From: an uncultured Myxococcales bacterium
GTDB taxonomy: Bacteria; Myxococcota_A; UBA9042
DNA length: 59,967 nucleotides
Direction of reading: 5' to 3'
Assembly: GCA_937910235.1 (NCBI GenBank)
Contig: CALENB010000400.1
Location: forward strand, 1-59,967
The position numbers were made by a program, and so were the translations under genes. Shown one piece after another: positions 54,345-59,967 of the stretch. Position 1 is the stretch's first letter, and every line of letters starts with the position of its first letter. A model generated the notes under the pieces. It had not been told where the DNA came from, searched no databases, and saw only the letters and a list, made by a program, of their open reading frames with translations.

Positions 54345-54920
54345 ATGGCCATTCATAATCCAGGATCGCGCGCCGGCTCCGGCATCGCGCTCAAGAGCGT
54401 CGCCAAGCACGTGATGAGCGGCGGCGGCAAGGGCATCTTCGCGACGCTCAACGTTGTGCCGATGATCGACATGTTCATCATCCTCGTGGTGTTCCTGGTC
54501 ATGCAGTTCAGCTCCTCCGGTGAGCTCATGCTGATGAACCCGAACATCACGATGCCAAAGGCCAGCGCCTCAAAAGAGCTTGAGCGCGCGCCGATGATCG
54601 CGCTGACGCGTGGTGAAGGCGGCAAGCCCGGCACGATGCTGTTTGAGGGCAACATGGTCCTGAGCCTCGCCGACGTGAACGAAGTGAAGTACCCGTCCTG
54701 GGACATCAAGCCGCTCGCCGAGACGCTGAAGAAGGCGTGGAAGCTGCAGCAGCGCAACTCCGACGCGAAGATCCGGAAGAATCGCAAGATCATCATCCAG
54801 GCTGACCGCTCCGTACCGTTCGGGGTCATCAAGATGGTCATGGCTACCTGCGGTCGCAACGAGTACCGCGAGCCCAACTTCGCGATCATGGTCGGTACGG
54901 ACGACGCACCGGCCAAGTGA
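54345..54920 (+). CDS. ExbD/TolR-like protein 2
   Basis: 191 residues. TM near 42-62 (NVVPMIDMFIILVVFLVMQF) with its Asp. Longer than typical ExbD; a basic insertion (RNSDAKIRKNRKIIIQADRSV) precedes the usual ADRSVPFGVIKMVM end, which is the conserved C-terminal ExbD pattern. Two different ExbD-like proteins next to one ExbB is the pattern of TolQRA-like or AglRQS-like systems. Confidence 0.9.
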   Translation: MAIHNPGSRAGSGIALKSVAKHVMSGGGKGIFATLNVVPMIDMFIILVVFLVMQFSSSGELMLMNPNITMPKASASKELERAPMIALTRGEGGKPGTMLFEGNMVLSLADVNEVKYPSWDIKPLAETLKKAWKLQQRNSDAKIRKNRKIIIQADRSVPFGVIKMVMATCGRNEYREPNFAIMVGTDDAPAK

Positions 54921-54929
54921 TTCGTACAC

Positions 54930-54998
54930 GCCGAGTCATCTCGGCATGAGTCGAACTGGCGGCGTGTGCTCATTCGGGCACACGCCGCTTCGTTTTCC
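54930..54998 (+). terminator. Tandem hairpins with intrinsic terminator
   Basis: A small hairpin (54930-54935 with 54940-54945) precedes the main one: arms 54959-54969 and 54978-54988, 11 bp perfect, 8-nt loop, then TTCGTTTT. The cluster may therefore be split into exbB-exbD-exbD and a second transcript from 55058. Confidence 0.85.
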
Positions 54999-55003
54999 GC
55001 GGC

Positions 55004-55032
55004 TTGACAAGCGTCGGGCTGTCCGCTGGGAT
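55004..55032 (+). promoter_or_regulatory. Candidate promoter for the nuclease-like gene
   Basis: Perfect TTGACA (55004-55009), 17-nt spacer, TGGGAT (55027-55032), a weak -10. It starts 6 nt after the terminator tail. Confidence 0.35.
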
Positions 55033-55057
55033 CCCGACGTTCAGAGAGGGAGGCGCC

Positions 55058-56104
55058 ATGAGCCGTTCGCGCACAAAAGTCGCCGTGTCAGCGTTGCTGC
55101 TCGCGCTCGTCGTGAGCGCCGTTGGCCTCGCGCGCGACGCTGTGGCGACGCCAGCGAGCAAGGTCTACCTCAACGGCGTGCCCTATCCGGTCTACTTTAA
55201 CGATGGGGACAGCTTCCGCGTCCTCGGCGGACCGCTCAAGGGCACCAAGGCACGGCTCGCCGGGTTCAATACGCTCGAGAGTTACGGCAAGACCCACTCG
55301 TGGGGCGGCTGGGACCCGAAGGAGCTGTACCACAACGCAAAAATGGGCACGTACAACGCCCGCCGTGGTCCATGTTGGGATGACGCCTCGGAACGCTACC
55401 GACGCGGGTGCAGCCAAGCCTGGCATTGCACGTCGGACATGAAACGTGACGGCTACGGTCGGATTCTTTGGTGGTGTCCCGATCTGGCCGAAGACCAGAT
55501 TCGCAAGGGGCTCGCACACGTCATGAGCGTCAAGGGTCCCGGTATCCCGATGCTCGTGGCGGCCCAGGCGGAGGCCATCAAGAACCGCCGCGGGATGTGG
55601 TCGCACGGCGTGCCGCGCTACGTGGTCACATCGCTCCACGCAGCCGACGAGCCCTGGTTCGGTGGATTTCCGTACAACCGCATGGTGTCCAGCGTCACTG
55701 GCGCGTCGCGAAAGTGGAAACACCGCAAGATCTACAGCGAGTGCGACAACGTCTGCTGGTGGGAGGTGGTGTTGACCCCCGCGGCCCACGCCATGGGAAT
55801 CAAGGCCCTCCGCGCTGATCCCACGCTGGCCGGCTTCATCAAAGCCTACGACGACGACCGCTTGCGCGCGCTGCTCAACTCCTACCGGCTCAACGGGGAC
55901 CTGGGCCTCGTGAGGAACCACAGGAACAAGGGCGTCTTCGACTTGGTGACGACCCGCAAACACCTGGTGGCCTTCGACCAGGCGCTCTCCGCCTTGGTGC
56001 AGGGCGGGGGACTGACGATCCTGAGCAAGGAGCTGGGCTCCTGTATGGTTCACGCCGCATTCAATCGCCGCTACGGCTCGGGGTCCGCGTCTTGTCTGCA
56101 CTAA
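55058..56104 (+). CDS. Exported staphylococcal-nuclease-like protein
   Basis: 348 residues from ATG 55058 (GGGAGG site); signal peptide to about residue 31 (ALLLALVVSAVGLARDAVA). SNase-like fold: NDGDSFRVL, ARLAGFNTLESYG, KRDGYGRILWW and AEAIKNRRGMWSHGV. Compared with staphylococcal nuclease, the catalytic Arg35, Glu43 and Arg87 positions are kept but Asp40 is Asn. A Cys-rich insertion (CWDDASERYRRGCSQAWHC) and a ~150-residue C-terminal extension with CDNVCWW are additional. Could be an active DNase/RNase or a binding protein. 20 nt before the Cys/Asp-repeat lipoprotein. Confidence 0.82.
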   Translation: MSRSRTKVAVSALLLALVVSAVGLARDAVATPASKVYLNGVPYPVYFNDGDSFRVLGGPLKGTKARLAGFNTLESYGKTHSWGGWDPKELYHNAKMGTYNARRGPCWDDASERYRRGCSQAWHCTSDMKRDGYGRILWWCPDLAEDQIRKGLAHVMSVKGPGIPMLVAAQAEAIKNRRGMWSHGVPRYVVTSLHAADEPWFGGFPYNRMVSSVTGASRKWKHRKIYSECDNVCWWEVVLTPAAHAMGIKALRADPTLAGFIKAYDDDRLRALLNSYRLNGDLGLVRNHRNKGVFDLVTTRKHLVAFDQALSALVQGGGLTILSKELGSCMVHAAFNRRYGSGSASCLH

Positions 56105-56124
56105 AGCGTCACGAAGGAGTCGGC

Positions 56125-57741
56125 ATGTTCCCGAAGTCGTCACAACGTCGACGCGCGCCATGGCTGTGGCTGCTGCTTGCGGCCGTGTCCACGGTGGTTG
56201 GGGCCTGGGGCTGCAACGTCGGACCCTTTGAGTTCACGCGTCCAACGTCGGCGCCGTATGGCTACGAGACCAGCGATCAGAGCTGCAACGACGGCCTCGA
56301 TAACGACCAAGATGGTCTGACCGACTGCGACGATCCGGACTGCATCTACGAGACCGGCCACTGCGGTGAGATCATCCCGGCGATCCCCTACTGGCAGCCT
56401 GAGAACTCGTACAACCTGTGCATCGATCAGGTCGACAACGACGACGACGGGCAGTTCGACTGCGGCGATCGCAAGTGCCAGTCCATCCCCGAGGTCTGCT
56501 GCAGCCGCGAGTTTACGAACGAGCAGTGCAAGGACGGTGTCGACAACGACGCCAACGGGTACACGGACTGTGAGGACTTCGGCTGTCGCAACGGCATCTT
56601 CGTGACGGTCTGCGTCGAGAACACCGACGTGCTGTGTGACAACAAGAAGGATGATGACGGCGACGGCTACACCGACTGCCTCGATGCCAACTGCGCCAAA
56701 GCGACGGCCTGCGGCGGATCCGGTCTGGGCGGCGCTGCGCCGCCGCAAAAAGGCGTGGACGGCCCAGAAACCAGCCTAGAAGCGTGCTCGGACGGGTACG
56801 ACAACGACGGCAACACCTACGTCGATTGCGCCGATTTTTCGTGCACCAAGTCTGCAGATCCGGCCGCGGTTGCCTACTGCGCGGACTCCAAAGAGGACAC
56901 CGCGGCCAAGTGCACGGACGGCAAGGACAACGACGGCAACGGGTTCACCGACTGCGGCGACTTCTCGTGCAGCAAGTCTTCTGACGCAGAGGTGCTCAAG
57001 GCCTGCGCCGACGCCGCCGAAGATACGCTCGAGAAGTGCAAAGATGGCAAAGACAACGACAGCAACGGCTACACGGACTGCAACGACAACGTCTGCAGCC
57101 AGTCGGAGAACGTCGTGATCCGCAACTACTGCGAGTCGATCGGCGAGAACACGCTCGACAAGTGCAAGGATGGCATCGACAACGACCACAACGGCTACAC
57201 GGACTGCAACGACAACGCGTGCGCGAAGTCGGCCAACTTCATCATCGTGAGTCACTGCGCCTCGTTGCAAGAGAGCAGTGACGTGGAGTGCACCGACGGC
57301 AAGGACGGCGATGGCGATGGGTTCGCGGACTGCGCGGACTTCTCCTGCCAGGGATCGCTGGAGCCTTACACCAAGGACGACAAGACTGGCGACGCGTTCA
57401 AGACCGTCGCGGAGTACTGCAAGTCCCTCGCCGAAGACACCTGGGTCAAGTGCAAGGACGGCAAGGACAACGACGGCAACGGCTACGAGGACTGCTCGGA
57501 CCGGTCATGTCGCGGCGCGGACGCCTGGGATCCAGCCTCGACGGTGCCCCCGATCCATCTGGACCGCCATCCGTGCCAGGAGAGCTTCAGGCCGGGCGAT
57601 GATCCGAAGGAGCTCAACGCGGTCTGTAGCGATGGAGTCGACAACGACGAGGACGGCTTTACCGACTGCGACGACTGGGACTGCGCTTGGAATCCGAAAG
57701 TGACGGTCTGCGACGGCAAGAAGCTGAAGGTCTGCCAGTGA
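56125..57741 (+). CDS. Lipoprotein with eleven Cys/Asp metal-binding repeats
   Basis: 538 residues from ATG 56125 (AGGAG). Signal ends AWGC, a plausible lipobox. Eleven copies of a ~20-residue motif C-x-D-x-x-D-N-D-x-x-G-x-x-x-C-x-D-x-x-C run through the protein at about 30-60-residue spacing. The DNDxDG core is a calcium-type loop and the four Cys may make disulfides or bind metal. MopE-like proteins carry similar patterns. The same motif occurs in the next gene. Likely surface-exposed metal-binding scaffold (inference). Confidence 0.85.
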   Translation: MFPKSSQRRRAPWLWLLLAAVSTVVGAWGCNVGPFEFTRPTSAPYGYETSDQSCNDGLDNDQDGLTDCDDPDCIYETGHCGEIIPAIPYWQPENSYNLCIDQVDNDDDGQFDCGDRKCQSIPEVCCSREFTNEQCKDGVDNDANGYTDCEDFGCRNGIFVTVCVENTDVLCDNKKDDDGDGYTDCLDANCAKATACGGSGLGGAAPPQKGVDGPETSLEACSDGYDNDGNTYVDCADFSCTKSADPAAVAYCADSKEDTAAKCTDGKDNDGNGFTDCGDFSCSKSSDAEVLKACADAAEDTLEKCKDGKDNDSNGYTDCNDNVCSQSENVVIRNYCESIGENTLDKCKDGIDNDHNGYTDCNDNACAKSANFIIVSHCASLQESSDVECTDGKDGDGDGFADCADFSCQGSLEPYTKDDKTGDAFKTVAEYCKSLAEDTWVKCKDGKDNDGNGYEDCSDRSCRGADAWDPASTVPPIHLDRHPCQESFRPGDDPKELNAVCSDGVDNDEDGFTDCDDWDCAWNPKVTVCDGKKLKVCQ

Positions 57742-57861
57742 TCGTCACTGGGCCATAGGGGTTGGCCGCGTGCGCGACTGGGTGCCAGCCGCCTCGTGGG
57801 CGGCGCTGATCGAGCCGACATTGTGAGGAACCGACATCCTGGTCACGACTAGGGATGGGAG

Positions 57862-59709
57862 ATGAAGATGAACCGTTTGACGGCCCTGGGTGCCTTGGTT
57901 CTGCTGCTACCGACTGTGGGCCTCGCCGCTCCGCCGCCCCCTGAGGCGGCACCGGTCGCGCCCGCGGCAAAGGCGGATGCAGCGAAGCCGGACGTAGCGA
58001 AGGCGCCCGCGGCGAAGACGGCCAAGGCCGATCCGGCGGCCGCGAAGCCAGTCGCGGACGATCCGAAGGCTGCTCCGGTCGCCCCAGCTGCCGCGCCGCC
58101 TGCGCCTGCTGCGAAGCCCGCACCGGCTGCAGCCGCTGGGGCGCCAGCGCCGACCGGCGCGAAGGACGGCGCCGCGCCGACCGTGAAGGCCGGGTTGCCG
58201 GACGCGACCCCAGCCGTGGGCGCGCAGGGCACCGAGCGCAAGTGCGCGGACCGCCGCGACAACGACAACGATACGATGATCGATTGCGCCGACGCTGACT
58301 GCTACAAGACGCACGCGTCGTGCAGGGCGGGCAAGGGCCAAGAGAACAGCAACGCCAGGTGCAGCGACTGGATCGACAACGACGGCAATGGCGCCGTGGA
58401 TTGTGACGATTCAGCTTGCGACGGGCCCGGAATTACGGTCTGTAAGGGCTCCTGGAAGGGCAGCCTGGACACTGGCGGCGGCGCCGGCAATGGCGCAGGG
58501 CCCGAGGACGACGTCCCTGAGCTTGGCAAAGGGATGGCCGTCGAGGATCTGATCGGCAAGGGCAGCGACAAGGACGGCGAGCGCAATGACCAGCTCTGCT
58601 CCGATGGCATCGACAACGACAAGGACGGCCGCACAGACTGCGCGGACTTTGGTTGCCGTTTCGATCCGAGCGTGACGGTGTGCCGAGGCAACGCCGGCAT
58701 GCGGTTTTCGGTCGTGGCTGGCATCGCGCAAGACTACAACATCAAGAACTACCGCGACGGCGACGGGACCTTGGATACGCGCTTTTCGCGCATCCAGCTG
58801 CGCTCATTCGGCCCGATGCCGCTCATCCAGAACAGCTTCTACCTGCTGAGTCTGCGGGCTGAGAAGACGCCGCGGTTGACGTTTGCGATGTTCCAGATGC
58901 CGATCGGGAGCCAGGGCCACTACGTCAACGTCAACAGCGGCGGCGGCGGCCTGTCGAGCGCGCTGATCGTCTCCGCAGCCAAGCAGCTGCTCTTGGAGCC
59001 GGCGTACTACGTGTACAACGCTTTCGAGCAGGGCAATGGCGCGTCGGCTGAGGTGGGTGGACCGATCGGCAGCAGCGGCAAGCTCAAGTTTCGCGTCTTC
59101 GCCGCGGGAGGTTCGGGTCGCTTCTCCGGCAACGTTGGCGGTCGCTACTTCAGCTACAACAACCGCAACTACACGTACGCGTTGGGCGCGCAGCTGGCCG
59201 TGAACGTCATCGGCCACTACAGCCGCTTCGACAGCCCATTCCTGTACACGCCGGTGCCGCTGACCCTGGCGATGTGGGCGGGCGCGAAATACGACCAGCG
59301 CGCGCAGGAGCGTTACCCGGCCGTGAACGTGGCGGCCGTGTTTCGTTGGAATCGCTTCGTGCTGCTCACGGAGAGCTACACCAAGAAGGAGCTTGAGTTC
59401 GACTCGCTGCAGACGGCCTACGTGGCGCAGATTGGCTTCCTGGCGATTCCGAAGCGGCTGCTGATCGCCGCGGACTTTGGCGCGTACGTGATCTTGCAGC
59501 AGATGAAGAATCCGCCGGCGACGTTGGAGACCGACATCAAGAAGCAGCTCGACGAGCAGCAGTTTCGCGTCGCGGCGCACTTCTTCTTCTACCGCAACAT
59601 CGGGATCCTCTCGCTGCTCTACAAGGACCGCCAGGTTCAGAACGCGAAAGCGGAGCTGCCGGCGAATCGAGAGCAGGGCGTGAGCCTTGAGGCCCAGTAT
59701 CGCTTCTAG
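57862..59709 (+). CDS. Outer-membrane barrel protein with three Cys/Asp repeats
   Basis: 615 residues. Signal peptide MKMNRLTALGALVLLLPTVGLA; a ~110-residue Ala/Pro/Lys linker; three Cys/Asp repeats of the type in the upstream lipoprotein at about residues 128, 156 and 255; then a ~320-residue barrel-like region with alternating strands ending in VSLEAQYRF, a terminal Phe typical of outer-membrane porins. May dock the upstream lipoprotein or form its channel. ATG 57862 (in-frame ATG at 57868 nearby) follows GGGAG. Confidence 0.85.
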   Translation: MKMNRLTALGALVLLLPTVGLAAPPPPEAAPVAPAAKADAAKPDVAKAPAAKTAKADPAAAKPVADDPKAAPVAPAAAPPAPAAKPAPAAAAGAPAPTGAKDGAAPTVKAGLPDATPAVGAQGTERKCADRRDNDNDTMIDCADADCYKTHASCRAGKGQENSNARCSDWIDNDGNGAVDCDDSACDGPGITVCKGSWKGSLDTGGGAGNGAGPEDDVPELGKGMAVEDLIGKGSDKDGERNDQLCSDGIDNDKDGRTDCADFGCRFDPSVTVCRGNAGMRFSVVAGIAQDYNIKNYRDGDGTLDTRFSRIQLRSFGPMPLIQNSFYLLSLRAEKTPRLTFAMFQMPIGSQGHYVNVNSGGGGLSSALIVSAAKQLLLEPAYYVYNAFEQGNGASAEVGGPIGSSGKLKFRVFAAGGSGRFSGNVGGRYFSYNNRNYTYALGAQLAVNVIGHYSRFDSPFLYTPVPLTLAMWAGAKYDQRAQERYPAVNVAAVFRWNRFVLLTESYTKKELEFDSLQTAYVAQIGFLAIPKRLLIAADFGAYVILQQMKNPPATLETDIKKQLDEQQFRVAAHFFFYRNIGILSLLYKDRQVQNAKAELPANREQGVSLEAQYRF

Positions 59710-59967
59710 ACGTCGCGCCGCCCGTAGCCGTCCAATCGGCAGGCCGAACGACCGGTGCCCAGAAATCTGCCCGGAGTTTGGCCTTTTTTCGACACGCACC
59801 CGACGATCTCCTTGCGCCCCAGCGTTGTACTAGGGGGGCAACCGCGACCTCCTAGCGGGGGCAGCGTTGGAGTTAGGACGAGGCCGATGGTGGGGGTTCG
59901 CTGCGCCGGTCGCCTGGGCCGGTTGCGCGGTGTTGCCTGGGCTCGTTCATCCGCTCCTCGCGCCGGT
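59710..59967. other. 258-nt downstream region with possible terminator
   Basis: A run of six T at 59784-59789 follows GGCC, after GC-rich weakly pairing sequence; a terminator is possible but the stem is poor. The rest shows no gene start or RNA feature. Confidence 0.35.

Overview
The window is high-GC DNA with dense, short-spaced genes on both strands. It looks like a chromosomal segment of a deltaproteobacterial-type predator or soil/sediment bacterium, most likely Myxococcota in the broad sense (myxobacteria or Bradymonadia-like). This is inference from gene content: a eukaryote-like Ser/Thr kinase with a PEGA tail, an FHA-type sigma54 activator, about ten predicted lipoproteins, Cys/Asp-rich (MopE-like) surface proteins and ExbB/ExbD modules. 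I see no tRNA, rRNA, IS element, prophage or CRISPR array.

Layout. 3-5249 (+) is the 3' part of a giant tyrosine-rich secreted protein built from ~220-residue propeller-like repeats and metal-binding modules. 5378-16397 (-) is a long run of co-directional genes: DUF4159 protein, VWA protein, HEAT-repeat protein, CoA-transferase subunit B (scoB), manC, manB-like phosphohexomutase and gatC-gatA-gatB. 16445-20973 holds four exported or lipid-anchored proteins of unknown role. 21118-25320 (+) is a hydrolase, a Ser/Thr kinase and an FHA-sigma54 activator. 25321-26617 is an unusual regulatory stretch with phased repeats, a long palindrome, two tiny genes (one resembling sigma-70 region 4), a 14-bp tandem repeat and two hairpins. 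26618-35841 (+) is a MoxR-DUF58-VWA-VWA operon led by a coiled-coil membrane protein. uvrB follows on the other strand.

38112-52250 mixes housekeeping genes (scoA, folK, yicC, gmk, gltX, a thiolase) with lipoproteins, a DsbA-like protein behind a near-consensus sigma54 promoter, a PDZ-thioredoxin fusion and a TPR protein. 52778-59709 (+) is an envelope cluster: ExbB-like channel, two ExbD-like proteins, an exported nuclease-like protein, a lipoprotein with 11 Cys/Asp repeats and an outer-membrane barrel protein carrying three copies of the same repeat.

How the parts fit. GatCAB plus GltX imply the indirect route to Gln-tRNA and/or Asn-tRNA. ScoA, ScoB and the thiolase would form one 3-oxoacid degradation route although their genes are scattered over 40 kb. 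The two VWA/DUF loci (13318-16397 and 26618-35841) look like two halves of one MoxR-type system. The best candidates for an undescribed system are the terminal ExbB/ExbD-nuclease-Cys/Asp-repeat-barrel cluster and the split MoxR/VWA system; the small sigma-region-4-like gene with phased upstream repeats is the best candidate regulatory unit.
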